Notes: generated from the sequence alone by a model not told the origin. Shown: positions 26,765 through 35,851, counted from the stretch's first letter. The stretch is DNA of 64,000 nucleotides from Hyphomicrobiales bacterium (GCA_024236415.1 JACKKN010000006.1:124001-188000), one strand, 5' to 3'. Program-made: numbers and translations.

Positions 26765-28201
26765 ATGAGCGACCACCTGAACGTGGACATCTGCGTCATC
26801 GGCGCCGGGTCGGGCGGCCTGTCGGTGGCCGCCGGCGCGTCGCAGATGGGGGCCTCGGTGGTGCTGGTGGAAAAGGGCGCCATGGGCGGCGACTGCCTGA
26901 ACTTCGGCTGCGTGCCGTCCAAGGCCCTGCTGGCCGCCGGCCACGCCGCCCGCGCCCATCTCGACGGCGGGCCCTTCGGCGTCACCTACGGCGCGCCGGA
27001 CATCGACGGCGGCGCCGTGTTCGACCACGTGCGCCGTACCATCGCCGCCATCGCCCCCCTGGATTCGGTGGAGCGGTTCGAGGGCCTGGGCGTGACCGTG
27101 ATCCGCGACGCGGCGCGCTTCACGGGCCCGCAGCAGGTGGCCGCCGGCGGGCGCACGATCCGCGCCCGGCGGGTGGTGGTGGCCACCGGGTCGGGCCCCT
27201 TCGTGCCGCCCATCCCGGGGCTGGACACGGTGCCCTACCTGACCAACGAGACCCTGTTCGACCAGACCGGCCTGCCCGGCCACCTGATCGTCATCGGCGG
27301 CGGCCCCATCGGCATGGAAATGGCCCAGGCCCACCGCCACCTGGGTTGCCGGGTGACCGTGCTGGAAGCGGCCCGGATCATGCCCAAGGACGACCCCGAG
27401 CTGGTCGAGGTCCTGCGCCGGCAACTGGACGCCGACGGCCTGGTCCTGCGCGAGGGCGCCCAGATCCTGCGTGTGGAACGCGACGGCGACGGCATCGCCG
27501 TGGTGCTGAAGGCCGGCGACGACGGCGGCGGCGGCGAGGAGCGGCTGACCGCCGACCGCCTGCTGGTGGCCACCGGCCGGCGCCCGGCGGTGGACGGCCT
27601 GGACCTGGACAAGGCCGGCGTCGCGTTCTCGGCCAAGGGCATCCAGGTGGACGCCCGCCTGCGCACCACCAACAAGAAGGTCTACGCCATCGGCGACGTG
27701 GCGGGGGGCATGCAGTTCACCCACCTGGCCGGCTACCACGCCGGGGTGGTGATCAAGAACGCCCTGTTCCGCTGGCCGGCCAAGGCCGACCATTCGGCCA
27801 TTCCCTGGGTCACCTACACGGCGCCCGAGCTGGCCCAGGTGGGCCTGACCGCCGCGCAGGCCAAGGAGACGGCGGGCGACATCCGGGTGCTGCGCTGGCC
27901 CTTCGCCGACAACGACCGGGCCCGGGCCGAGCGCCGCATCGACGGCCTGGTCAAGGCCGTGGCCACGCCCAAGGGCAAGGTCCTGGGGGCCGGCATCGTC
28001 GGCGCCCGGGCCGGCGAGCTGATCCAGCCCTGGGTCCTGGCCGTGCAGGGCAAGCTGACCGTGGGCGACCTGGCGCAGACCGTGGCCCCCTATCCGACCC
28101 TGGGCGAGGCCAGCAAGCGCGCCGCCGCCAGCTTCTACACCGCCAGCCTGTTCGGCCCGCGCACCAAGAAGCTGGTCCGCTTCCTGGCCCGGTTCGGCTG
28201 A
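26765..28201 (+). CDS. FAD-dependent pyridine nucleotide-disulfide oxidoreductase (mercuric reductase-like)
   Basis: A 478-residue flavoprotein of the dihydrolipoamide dehydrogenase/mercuric reductase family. The FAD site ICVIGAGSGGLSVAAGA is at 10-26, the redox-active disulfide is GGDCLNFGCVPSKAL (Cys near 43 and 48), the NAD(P) site LIVIGGGPIGMEMAQA near 175, and the second FAD motif KVYAIGDVAGG near 305. The N-terminal HMA domain and C-terminal vicinal cysteines of true mercuric reductase are missing, so mercury reduction is unlikely. I infer a thiol or quinone-type reductase working with the adjoining TVP38 protein. The second in-frame ATG gives the family N-terminus. Confidence 0.85.
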   Translation: MSDHLNVDICVIGAGSGGLSVAAGASQMGASVVLVEKGAMGGDCLNFGCVPSKALLAAGHAARAHLDGGPFGVTYGAPDIDGGAVFDHVRRTIAAIAPLDSVERFEGLGVTVIRDAARFTGPQQVAAGGRTIRARRVVVATGSGPFVPPIPGLDTVPYLTNETLFDQTGLPGHLIVIGGGPIGMEMAQAHRHLGCRVTVLEAARIMPKDDPELVEVLRRQLDADGLVLREGAQILRVERDGDGIAVVLKAGDDGGGGEERLTADRLLVATGRRPAVDGLDLDKAGVAFSAKGIQVDARLRTTNKKVYAIGDVAGGMQFTHLAGYHAGVVIKNALFRWPAKADHSAIPWVTYTAPELAQVGLTAAQAKETAGDIRVLRWPFADNDRARAERRIDGLVKAVATPKGKVLGAGIVGARAGELIQPWVLAVQGKLTVGDLAQTVAPYPTLGEASKRAAASFYTASLFGPRTKKLVRFLARFG

Positions 28202-28204
28202 CCC

Positions 28205-29575
28205 GTGGTCGCCCTGCGCAGCCTGTCGGGCCGGCTCCTGGTGCTGACCATCCTGTTCGTCATGCTGGCCGAGTTCCTGATCTACGCGCCGTCCATCTCG
28301 CGGTTCCGCAAGACCTACCTGGAAGAACACATCGCCAAGGCGCAGCTCGCCACCCTGGCCCTGGAGGCGACCCCCGACAACATGGTCAGCCGCGACCTGG
28401 AGGACATGCTGCTGTTCCACGCCGAGGCCTACGCCGTGATCGTCGACCGGCCCGACCGGCGCATGCTGGCGCTGAGCAAGGACATGCCGCCGGCGGTGGA
28501 CGCCACCTTCGACCTGCGCCACACCCATTTCCCGACCTGGATCTCGGACGCCTTCGCCGCCCTGCTGCGCAAGGACAACCGGGTGCTGCGGGTGATCGGC
28601 GAGTCGACCAAGAACCCGGGCGTGGCCATCGAGGTGGTGCTGGACGAGGCGCCCATGCGCGAGGCCATGCTGGGCTATTCGACGCGCATCCTGCAGCTTT
28701 CCGTCGTCATCTCGCTGTTCACCGCCGGGCTGGTGTACCTGACCCTGCAATGGCTGATGGTGCGGCCCCTGCGCCGCATCACCCGCAACATGACCCGGTT
28801 CCGCGCCAACCCCGAGGACGAGACCCGCATCATCGTGCCCAGCGACCGCGGCGACGAGATCGGCGTCGCCCAGCGCGAACTGGCCGAGATGCAGCGCGAG
28901 GTGCGCGCCGCCCTGCGCCAGAAGGGGCGACTGGCGGCCCTGGGCTCGGCCGTGGCCAAGATCAACCACGACCTGCGCAACACCCTGGCCACGGCGGTGC
29001 TGGTGTCCGACCGCCTGGCCTACATCGACGACCCCGAGGTCAAGAAGGTGACGCCGCGCCTGATGGACGCCGTCAACCGGGCCGTGGGCATGTGCAGCCA
29101 GACCCTGGACTACCTGGGCGACACCCGCACCAAGCTGAGCCGGTCCCTGTTCCACCTGCAGGAGGTGGTGGCCGAAGTGGGCGCGGCCCAGCGCGAGACC
29201 TTCCCCGACGCCGCCTGGGACAACGCCGTGCCGTTCGAGGTCGACCTGGAGGCCGACCGCGAGCTGCTGGTGCGGGCACTGGGCAACCTGGCCCGCAACG
29301 CGTTCGAGGCCGGCGCCGCCCGGGTGCGGGTCGAGGCGCGCCGCGACGGCCGCCAGGTGGAGGTCGACGTGGTGGACGACGGCCCCGGGCTGTCGCAGCG
29401 GGCGCTCGACAACCTGTTCAAGCCCTTCGCCGGGTCGGTGCGCAAGGGCGGCACGGGGCTGGGGCTGGTGATCGTGCGCGACATCCTGCGCGCCCACGGC
29501 GGCGACGTCACCCTGGTGCGCAGCGCCGACGACGGCACCGTTTTCCGGCTGGTCCTGCCGGCGCGCAGGCGATAG
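28205..29575 (+). CDS. Membrane sensor histidine kinase (orphan)
   Basis: A 456-residue two-component kinase. It has a first membrane segment (about 8-25), a periplasmic sensor region (about 26-155), a second membrane segment (VVISLFTAGLVYLTLQWLM), a HAMP domain (VRPLRRITRNMTRFR), the phospho-acceptor helix with INHDLRNTLA (His near 255), and an HATPase domain with NLARNAFEAGA, DDGPGLS and GGTGLGLVIV. The phospho-acceptor box lacks the usual HE start (HD instead). No response regulator is adjacent, so its partner is elsewhere. The GTG start lies 3 bases after the oxidoreductase stop, indicating one operon and perhaps a link to redox or membrane stress. Confidence 0.88.
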   Translation: MVALRSLSGRLLVLTILFVMLAEFLIYAPSISRFRKTYLEEHIAKAQLATLALEATPDNMVSRDLEDMLLFHAEAYAVIVDRPDRRMLALSKDMPPAVDATFDLRHTHFPTWISDAFAALLRKDNRVLRVIGESTKNPGVAIEVVLDEAPMREAMLGYSTRILQLSVVISLFTAGLVYLTLQWLMVRPLRRITRNMTRFRANPEDETRIIVPSDRGDEIGVAQRELAEMQREVRAALRQKGRLAALGSAVAKINHDLRNTLATAVLVSDRLAYIDDPEVKKVTPRLMDAVNRAVGMCSQTLDYLGDTRTKLSRSLFHLQEVVAEVGAAQRETFPDAAWDNAVPFEVDLEADRELLVRALGNLARNAFEAGAARVRVEARRDGRQVEVDVVDDGPGLSQRALDNLFKPFAGSVRKGGTGLGLVIVRDILRAHGGDVTLVRSADDGTVFRLVLPARRR

Positions 29576-29612
29576 TCTCCGCCCCACCGACACCCTGCGA
29601 GGACCGACGACC

Positions 29613-30386
29613 ATGGCCGACTGGAACCCCGGGCAGTACCTGGAATTCGCCGCACCGCGCCTGCGTCCGGCCCTCGACCTGCTGGCCCGGGTGCCGCTGG
29701 ACGACGTGGACACGGTCTATGACCTGGGCTGCGGCCCCGGCAACGTCACCCCGTTCCTGGCGGCGCGCTGGCCGGCGGCGCGCATGGTCGGGGTGGATTC
29801 GTCGGCCGGCATGCTGGAAAAGGCGCGGGCCACCGGCGCCGCGGCGGAATGGGTGCAGGCCGACCTGGCCACCTGGATCCCCGAGGCGCCGGCCCGGCTG
29901 CTGTACTCCAACGCCGTGTTCCACTGGCTGGACGACCACGCCGCCGTGTTCCCGCGGCTGATGAGCCTGCTGGCGCCGGGCGGCGTGCTGGCGGTGCAGA
30001 TGCCCCACAACCACGGCGCGCCGTCCTACACCCACATCCGCGACGCCGCCGCCGCCGGCCCCTGGCGCGACGCGGCCCTGCCCGTGTACCGGCCCATGCC
30101 GGTGGCGGACCCGTCCTTTTATTATGACGTGCTGGCGCCCCTGTGCGGCACCCTGGAGATCTGGGAGACCGAGTACCTGCAGGTGCTGGAGGGCGACAAC
30201 CCGGTGGTGGAATACACGCGCTCGACCGGCCTGCGCCCGGTCTACGAGGCGGTGCCGGCGCCGCACCAGGATGCCTTCATGGCCGAGTACCGCCGGCTGG
30301 TGGCCGCGTCCTACCCGCCGCGGGCCGACGGCAAGACCCTGTTCCCGTTCCGCCGCCTGTTCATCGTCGCCACGGCGCCGGCCTGA
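29613..30386 (+). CDS. tam: Trans-aconitate 2-methyltransferase-like enzyme
   Basis: SAM-dependent methyltransferase of 257 residues. The N-terminus MADWNPGQYLEFAAPRLRPALDLL and the motif I DLGCGPGNVT (about 38-47), followed by GVDSSAGMLEKAR and SNAVFHWLDDHA, match the Tam family that methylates trans-aconitate to limit inhibition of aconitase. GAGGA precedes the ATG. It is 37 bases after the kinase gene and convergent with the gamma-glutamyltransferase gene. A related small-acid methyltransferase cannot be excluded. Confidence 0.85.
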   Translation: MADWNPGQYLEFAAPRLRPALDLLARVPLDDVDTVYDLGCGPGNVTPFLAARWPAARMVGVDSSAGMLEKARATGAAAEWVQADLATWIPEAPARLLYSNAVFHWLDDHAAVFPRLMSLLAPGGVLAVQMPHNHGAPSYTHIRDAAAAGPWRDAALPVYRPMPVADPSFYYDVLAPLCGTLEIWETEYLQVLEGDNPVVEYTRSTGLRPVYEAVPAPHQDAFMAEYRRLVAASYPPRADGKTLFPFRRLFIVATAPA

Positions 30387-30395
30387 GGCCGGCGC

Positions 30396-32234
30396 TCAGT
30401 CGCCCAGGGCCACACCCTCGCGGCGCGGGTCGGCGCCGCCCGCCAGGCCGTCCGCGGTGACCTGCACGGCGTGCAGGCCGCTGGTCATGGGGCGGACGCG
30501 GACCTGGTGGCCCAGGGCCTCCAGCGCATCCTTCAGGGCCGCCACGGGGCGGCCTTCCTCCAACTCGGTGGCGCCGTTGCGGTTGCCGAAGTGGCCCATG
30601 TCGACGGCGGCCTGGGCGTCCAGCTTCCAGTCCAGCACCGCGATCACGGCCTGGGCCACGTAGCCGATGATGCGCGACCCGCCCGGCGAGCCCACCGCCA
30701 GCACCAGGCGCCCGGCGCCGTCCAGCACCAGGGTCGGGGCCATGGAGCTGCGCGGCCGCTTGCCGGCGGCCACCCGGTTGGCCACCGGGCGGCCGTCCAC
30801 CCGGGGGCGGAACGAGAAGTCCGTGAGCTGGTTGTTCAGCAGGAAGCCGTGCACCATGCGCCGCGACCCGAACACGTTCTCGATGCTGGTGGTCATGGCG
30901 ACCGCGTTGCCGTCTCCGTCGACCACGCTGAGGTGGGTGGTGGACAGGCCGCGCTCCCCGTCGTCGGCGGGCGGCGGCAGGGCCGCCTTGCGGCCGGGGT
31001 CGCCGGGCGCGGCCTTGCCCGGCAGGGCGCGGGGGCCGATCTCGCCCGAGCGGCGGCGCAGGTAGTCCCGGTCCAGCAGCCCCGGCGGCGGCGGCACGAA
31101 GTCGGGATCGGCCAGGTAGGCGTTGCGGTCGGCGAAGGCCAGGCGCCCGGCCTCGGCCACCAGGTGCACGGCGCGGGCCGCGCCCGGGCCCAGGGCGGCC
31201 AGGTCGAAGGGCTCCAGCAGGCCCAGGATCTGCAGGGTGGTGATGCCGCCCGAGGACGGCGGCGGCATGCCGCAGACCCGCCAGGCGCGGTACGGCGCGC
31301 ACACGGCCGTGCGCTTGACGGCGCGGTAGGCGGCCAGGTCGGCGACGGTCAGGCGCCCCGGGTTGGGCGCCGCCGCCACCGCCGCCGCCAGGTCGGCGGC
31401 CAGGGGGCCGGTATAGAAGGCATCGGCGCCCTCTTCGGCGACCCGGCGCAGCACCGCCGCCAGGGCCGGGTTGCGGCGCACCCGGCCCACGGCCAGGGGT
31501 GCACCGTCCGTGTCGTAGAAATAGGCGGCGGCCGCCGGGTCCGTCTTCAGGTACCGGTCGCCGGCGACCAGGCCGTGCAGGCGGTCGGACACGGCGAACC
31601 CATTCTCGGCCAGGGCGATGGCCGGGGCCATCAGGTCGCGCCAGGGCAGGCGGCCGTGGTCGCGGTGCGCCATCTCCAGCATGCGCAGCAGGCCCGGCAC
31701 CCCCACCGACAGGCCGCCGACCACGGCGTCGAAGAACTTGCGCGGGGTGCCGTCGGGGTTCAGGAACAGGTCCGGCGTCGCCGCCGCCGGCGCCGTCTCG
31801 CGCCCGTCGTAGGCGTCCACGGCGCCGCCGCGGGCGGCGTAGTGCAGCAGGAAGCCGCCGCCGCCGATGCCCGAGGACTGGGGCTCGACCAGGTTCAGCA
31901 CCATCTGCGCCGCGATGGCCGCGTCCACGGCCGAGCCGCCGGCCCGCAGCACCGCCAGCCCGGCCGCCGCCGCGTGCGGGTTGGCGGCGGCGATCATGTG
32001 CCGCGCCGCCCGCGCGGTTTGCTTGGACGAACGGGCCGAGGGGGCCTCGGGCGCCGCCCGCGCGGCGTCGGCCGGCGGGTCCCCGGGGGTGGCCCCGGGG
32101 GTGGCCCTGGGGGCGGCCAGGGCGCTACTGGGCACCGCCGCCAGGGCCGCCAGCAGGACCGCCAGGGCGACCAGGATCGACCCCGCGGACGGCCGCCGCC
32201 GGGTCGCGGCGGGGGCGGGATATTGCGCGGTCAT
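30396..32234 (-). CDS. ggt: Gamma-glutamyltransferase, exported
   Basis: Periplasmic enzyme that hydrolyses or transfers the gamma-glutamyl group of glutathione and related amides. The 612-residue precursor has a signal peptide (arginine-rich start, then ILVALAVLLAALAAVPSSALA), an Ala/Pro-rich linker (about 40-70), the large subunit (GGSAVDAAIAAQMVLNLVEP, SSGIGGGGFLLHY) and the autocleavage site STTHLSVVDGDGNAV with the nucleophile Thr near 431. The small subunit has SSMAPTLV and GSPGGSRIIGY. All family catalytic motifs are intact. It is a lone gene convergent with tam. A second, signal-less homologue lies at 16-18 kb. Confidence 0.92.
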   Translation of the reverse strand: MTAQYPAPAATRRRPSAGSILVALAVLLAALAAVPSSALAAPRATPGATPGDPPADAARAAPEAPSARSSKQTARAARHMIAAANPHAAAAGLAVLRAGGSAVDAAIAAQMVLNLVEPQSSGIGGGGFLLHYAARGGAVDAYDGRETAPAAATPDLFLNPDGTPRKFFDAVVGGLSVGVPGLLRMLEMAHRDHGRLPWRDLMAPAIALAENGFAVSDRLHGLVAGDRYLKTDPAAAAYFYDTDGAPLAVGRVRRNPALAAVLRRVAEEGADAFYTGPLAADLAAAVAAAPNPGRLTVADLAAYRAVKRTAVCAPYRAWRVCGMPPPSSGGITTLQILGLLEPFDLAALGPGAARAVHLVAEAGRLAFADRNAYLADPDFVPPPPGLLDRDYLRRRSGEIGPRALPGKAAPGDPGRKAALPPPADDGERGLSTTHLSVVDGDGNAVAMTTSIENVFGSRRMVHGFLLNNQLTDFSFRPRVDGRPVANRVAAGKRPRSSMAPTLVLDGAGRLVLAVGSPGGSRIIGYVAQAVIAVLDWKLDAQAAVDMGHFGNRNGATELEEGRPVAALKDALEALGHQVRVRPMTSGLHAVQVTADGLAGGADPRREGVALGD

Positions 32235-32285
32235 TTCACACTCATTCGTCGTTATTTCAGATATAAAATAGCTGTACTTCGAATA

Positions 32286-32315
32286 TTTTTATTTTATTTT
32301 GCCGTCACTTGTCAA
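32286..32315 (-). promoter_or_regulatory. Candidate promoter of the exported ggt gene
   Basis: A perfect TTGACA -35 on the minus strand is followed after 18 bases by TAAAAA. The -10 is only fair, and neighbouring T/A-rich hexamers could serve instead. Confidence 0.35.
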
Positions 32316-32379
32316 AGCCGATGAGAATCGATCTCACTATCAAATGAAAAATATCCCGATTAAGGCGGAATACTCTGCG

Positions 32380-32393
32380 TTGACTTTGATCAA
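32380..32393 (+). promoter_or_regulatory. FNR/FixK-type (anaerobox) site upstream of ccoNOQP
   Basis: TTGACTTTGATCAA matches the TTGAT-N4-ATCAA consensus at nine of ten positions. A TAAAGT hexamer at 32419-32424 would place the site near -44, close to the class II activator position. This implies induction of the cbb3 oxidase at low oxygen. The leader to ccoN is then about 190 bases. Confidence 0.78.
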
Positions 32394-32620
32394 TGGGTAT
32401 TTTAATATTCAAGCATCCTAAAGTACGCCTTCGCCCCCGATCCCGAACGTCCTGGTCATCGGAAAATTGGGCATCTCGCGTGCGACGGGGTCGACCAGAG
32501 GGGAACCACGGTACGGGGGTCATCCTTTTTTGTTTTTTCGTGCGGGTTCGCGCGGTCGGTTTTGCGGGTGCGAAGGGCCCCCAGGGGTCCTTTGCTGCTA
32601 TGTGATAACGGGAGTTTGGT

Positions 32621-34078
32621 ATGAACCAGGCGACAACAGCCCAAGCGGTTGAATACTGCGAGGGCGTGGTCAAGAAGTTTACCATCGCCACCGTATTCTG
32701 GGGGGTGATCGGTTTCCTCGCCGGGACGTTCATCGCGTTCCAGTTGGCCTTTCCAGCCCTGAACTTGGGTCTGGAATGGACAACCTTCGGGCGCCTGCGT
32801 CCGGTGCACACCTCGGCGGTGATTTTCGCCTTCGGCGGCAACATCCTGTTCGCCTCGTCGCTGTACGTGGTGCAGCGGACGACCCGCGCCCGCCTGTTCG
32901 GCGGCGAGGGGATGGGCAACTTCCTGTTCTGGGGGTTCCAGGCGGTGATCGTGCTGGCGGCCTCGGGCTACGTCCTGGGCATCACCCAGGGCAAGGAGTA
33001 CGCCGAGCCGGAATGGTACGTTGACCTGCTGCTGACCGTCGTCTGGGTGGCCTACCTGATCGCCTTCGCGGGCACCGTGATCAAGCGCCGCGAATCGCAC
33101 ATCTACGTGGCCAACTGGTTCTACCTGGCGTTCATCCTGGTGATCGCCATGCTGCACCTGGGCAACAACCTGACCATCCCGGTGTCCCTGACCGGCACCA
33201 AGAGCTACATCGTCTGGGCCGGCGTGCAGGACGCCATGACCCAGTGGTGGTACGGCCACAACGCGGTCGGCTTCTTCCTGACCGCCGGCTTCCTGGGCAT
33301 GATGTACTACTTCATTCCCAAGCAGGCCGACCGGCCCGTCTATTCCTACCGCCTGTCCATCGTGCACTTCTGGACCCTGGTGTTCCTGTACATCTGGGCC
33401 GGCCCGCACCACCTGCACTACACCGCCCTGCCCGACTGGGCGCAGACCCTGGGCATGGTGTTCTCGGTGATGCTGTGGATGCCCTCGTGGGGCGGCATGA
33501 TCAACGGCATCATGACCCTGTCGGGCGCCTGGCACAAGCTGCGCACCGACCCGGTGCTGCGCTTCATGGTCACCTCGGTCGCCTTCTACGGCATGAGCAC
33601 CTTCGAGGGCCCGGTGATGTCCATCAAGGCCGTCAACAGCCTCAGCCACTACACCGACTGGACCGTCGGCCACGTGCACTCCGGTGCCCTGGGCTGGGTC
33701 GCCTTCATCAGCTTCGGCACGCTGTACTACCTGGTGCCGGCCCTGTGGAAGCGGCAGCGCCTGTACAGCCTGCGGCTGGTGACGCACCACTTCTGGATCT
33801 CGACCCTGGGTATCGTGCTGTACATCACGGCCATGTGGATCTCGGGCATCCTGCAGGGGCTGATGTGGCGGGCCTACGACTCGCTGGGCTTCCTCCAGTA
33901 CTCGTTCATCGAGACGGTCGAGGCCATGCATCCCTTCTACGTGATCCGGGCCAGCGGCGGCGTGCTGTTCGTCATCGGCGCCCTGATCATGGTCTACAAC
34001 CTCTGGAAGACGGCCAAGGGCGAGCTGCGCAGCGAAAAGGCGTTCGAAGACGCCCCCCACGCCGTGACCGCCGGCTAA
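32621..34078 (+). CDS. ccoN: Cytochrome c oxidase cbb3-type subunit I
   Basis: Catalytic heme-copper subunit of the high-affinity cbb3 oxidase, 485 residues with about 12 membrane helices. Conserved heme/copper ligands are visible in RPVHTSAVIFAFGGN, GHNAVGFF (Cu-B His-Tyr region with WWYGHNA), WAGPHHLHY, and SHYTDWTVGHVHSGALGW. GGGAG is 6 bases before the ATG. It is the first gene of ccoNOQP and is preceded by an FNR/FixK box. The C-terminal end MVYNLWKTAKGE is normal. Confidence 0.96.
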   Translation: MNQATTAQAVEYCEGVVKKFTIATVFWGVIGFLAGTFIAFQLAFPALNLGLEWTTFGRLRPVHTSAVIFAFGGNILFASSLYVVQRTTRARLFGGEGMGNFLFWGFQAVIVLAASGYVLGITQGKEYAEPEWYVDLLLTVVWVAYLIAFAGTVIKRRESHIYVANWFYLAFILVIAMLHLGNNLTIPVSLTGTKSYIVWAGVQDAMTQWWYGHNAVGFFLTAGFLGMMYYFIPKQADRPVYSYRLSIVHFWTLVFLYIWAGPHHLHYTALPDWAQTLGMVFSVMLWMPSWGGMINGIMTLSGAWHKLRTDPVLRFMVTSVAFYGMSTFEGPVMSIKAVNSLSHYTDWTVGHVHSGALGWVAFISFGTLYYLVPALWKRQRLYSLRLVTHHFWISTLGIVLYITAMWISGILQGLMWRAYDSLGFLQYSFIETVEAMHPFYVIRASGGVLFVIGALIMVYNLWKTAKGELRSEKAFEDAPHAVTAG

Positions 34079-34090
34079 GGGGAGGATGAC

Positions 34091-34816
34091 ATGAAACACG
34101 AAATCTTCGAGACCAATGTCATCATCCTGGCGGTGGGCATCCTGGTCACCGCCGCCATCGGCGGGCTGGTCCAGCTGGTGCCGCTGTTCACCATGGAGCA
34201 GACCATCGAGAAGGTGGACGGGGTGCGCCCCTACTCGCCGCTGGAGCTGGCCGGCCGCAACATCTACGTGCGCGACGGCTGCTACAACTGCCACAGCCAG
34301 ATGGTGCGTCCGTTCCGCGACGAGGCGGAGCGGTACGGCCACTACAGCCTGGCGGCCGAGAGCATGTACGACCATCCGTTCCAGTGGGGGTCCAAGCGGA
34401 CCGGGCCGGACCTGGCCCGGGTCGGCGGCAAGTACTCCAACGACTGGCACGTGGCGCACATGGCCAATCCCCAGAGCGTGGTCCCCGAATCCGTCATGCC
34501 CCAGTATCCCTACCTGGCGGAGAAGGACCTGAGCTTCGACGACATCGCCGACCACCTGCGCACCCTGCGCATCGTCGGCGTGCCCTACACCGACGAGCAG
34601 ATCGCCCAGGCGGTGGAGGACGTCAAGGTCCAGGCCATGGGCGAGGCCGCGGGGGACGTGGATGCCTTCAAGGCCCGCTACCCCAAGGCCAAGATCGGCG
34701 ACTTCGACGGCAACCCCGGACGGGTCACCGAACTGGACGCCCTGGTCGCGTACCTGCAGATGCTGGGCACGCTGGTGGACTTCACGGCCTACGAGCCCGA
34801 AGCCGATTACAGATAG
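34091..34816 (+). CDS. ccoO: Cytochrome c oxidase cbb3-type subunit II (monoheme cytochrome c)
   Basis: A 241-residue membrane-anchored cytochrome c. One N-terminal membrane segment (about 9-32) is followed by the heme motif CYNCHS (Cys64, Cys67, His68) and a distal Met in PESVMPQYPYL. It receives electrons from CcoP and passes them to CcoN. GGGGAGGA precedes the ATG, 12 bases after ccoN. Confidence 0.95.
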   Translation: MKHEIFETNVIILAVGILVTAAIGGLVQLVPLFTMEQTIEKVDGVRPYSPLELAGRNIYVRDGCYNCHSQMVRPFRDEAERYGHYSLAAESMYDHPFQWGSKRTGPDLARVGGKYSNDWHVAHMANPQSVVPESVMPQYPYLAEKDLSFDDIADHLRTLRIVGVPYTDEQIAQAVEDVKVQAMGEAAGDVDAFKARYPKAKIGDFDGNPGRVTELDALVAYLQMLGTLVDFTAYEPEADYR

Positions 34817-34825
34817 GGGAAGGAC

Positions 34826-34987
34826 GTGACTCTGCAAGAACTGTCTGAGGTCGCGCGATCCTGGTGGGTCGTCTGGCTGATGATCCTGTTCACCGGCGTC
34901 CTGTTCTGGGCGTTCCGGCCGAAGAACAGGAAGCGGTTCGAAGAAGACGCGCAAATTCCCTTCAGAGACGATCAGAACGGAGGATAG
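34826..34987 (+). CDS. ccoQ: Cytochrome c oxidase cbb3-type subunit IV (CcoQ)
   Basis: A 53-residue single-span membrane protein. The GTG start gives a short amphipathic lead, a hydrophobic segment (WWVVWLMILFTGVLFWAF) and the typical RPKNRKRFEEDAQIPF end of CcoQ. It helps stabilise the oxidase complex. It starts 9 bases after ccoO with GGGGAAGGA upstream, and ccoP begins 3 bases after its stop. Position, size and tail motif all agree. Confidence 0.9.
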   Translation: MTLQELSEVARSWWVVWLMILFTGVLFWAFRPKNRKRFEEDAQIPFRDDQNGG

Positions 34988-34990
34988 GTC

Positions 34991-35851
34991 ATGGCGCAGG
35001 TCGACAAGGACGCCTTGACGGGGACTGAAACCACCGGCCACGAGTGGGACGGGATCAAGGAACTGAACACGCCCCTGCCCAAGTGGTGGCTGTACACCCT
35101 GTACGTCACGGTCATTTGGGCGGTCGGGTACTGCATCGCGATGCCCTCGGTGCCCTGGCTGAGCGGCTATACCAAGGGCGTGCTGGGATACTCGTCCCGG
35201 GCCAACCACAACGCCGAGCTGGCCGACGTGAAGGCGCAGCGGGCCAGCACCTGGCTGACCAAGTTCGAGGCCGGCTCGGCGGCCGAGATCGCCAAGGACT
35301 CGGACCTGCTGCAATACGCCATGGCCGGCGGGCGCGTGATCTTCGCCGAGAACTGCGCGCCGTGCCACGGCTCGGGCGGCCAGGGGGCGCAGAGCTTCCC
35401 GGTGCTGGCCGACGACGACTGGCTGTGGGGCGGCACCCTGGAGGCCATCGAGACCACCATCCGCCACGGCATCCGCAGCGGCGACGACGACGCCCGCGTC
35501 TCGGACATGCCCGCCTACGGCCGCGACGAGCTGCTGCAGCCGGCGCAGATCCAGGCCGTGGCCGACTATGTGGTCTCCCTGGGCGGCGGCGGCGGCGGCA
35601 GCGAGGCCGGCAAGGCCGTGTTCGACGAGAACTGCGCCGCCTGCCACGGCGAAAAGGGCATGGGCATGCAGGACCTGGGCGCCCCCAACCTGACCGACGC
35701 CATCTGGCTGTACGGCTCGGGCCGGGATGCCATCATCCGCCAGGTCACCGCACCCAAGCACGGGGTCATGCCGGCCTGGGCCGGGCGCCTGGACGACGTG
35801 TCCATCAAGCAGGTGACCATCTACGTGCACTCCCTGGGCGGCGGCAAGTAG
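34991..35851 (+). CDS. ccoP: Cytochrome c oxidase cbb3-type subunit III (diheme cytochrome c)
   Basis: A 286-residue electron-entry subunit. The cytosolic N-terminus has HEWDGIKELNTPLPKWW, the family signature, then one membrane segment (about 33-53), and two cytochrome c domains with CAPCHG (Cys122, Cys125, His126) and CAACHG (about 214-218). The axial Met ligands lie in SDMPAYG and GVMPAW. A six-glycine linker joins the two heme domains. It ends the ccoNOQP unit. Confidence 0.95.
   Translation: MAQVDKDALTGTETTGHEWDGIKELNTPLPKWWLYTLYVTVIWAVGYCIAMPSVPWLSGYTKGVLGYSSRANHNAELADVKAQRASTWLTKFEAGSAAEIAKDSDLLQYAMAGGRVIFAENCAPCHGSGGQGAQSFPVLADDDWLWGGTLEAIETTIRHGIRSGDDDARVSDMPAYGRDELLQPAQIQAVADYVVSLGGGGGGSEAGKAVFDENCAACHGEKGMGMQDLGAPNLTDAIWLYGSGRDAIIRQVTAPKHGVMPAWAGRLDDVSIKQVTIYVHSLGGGK

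Larger units (their letters stand above)
32235..32620. other. AT-rich divergent control region between ggt and ccoN
   Basis: This 386-base gene-free region is clearly more AT-rich on its ggt side than the rest of the window. It holds a candidate ggt promoter (32286-32315), an imperfect palindrome TGAGA-N5-TCTCA (32322-32336), the FNR/FixK box (32380-32393) and about 190 bases of GC-richer ccoN leader with a TTTTTTGTTTTTT stretch. Confidence 0.6.

Noticed and set aside
26765..28201. Mercuric reductase (merA)
   Set aside because: Lacks the C-terminal vicinal cysteines and HMA domain, and no mer genes adjoin.
26729..29713. Roughly 990-codon minus-strand open frame opposite the oxidoreductase and kinase genes
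   Set aside because: Low-complexity His/Gln/Gly product with no domains, a shadow of strongly coding plus-strand genes.
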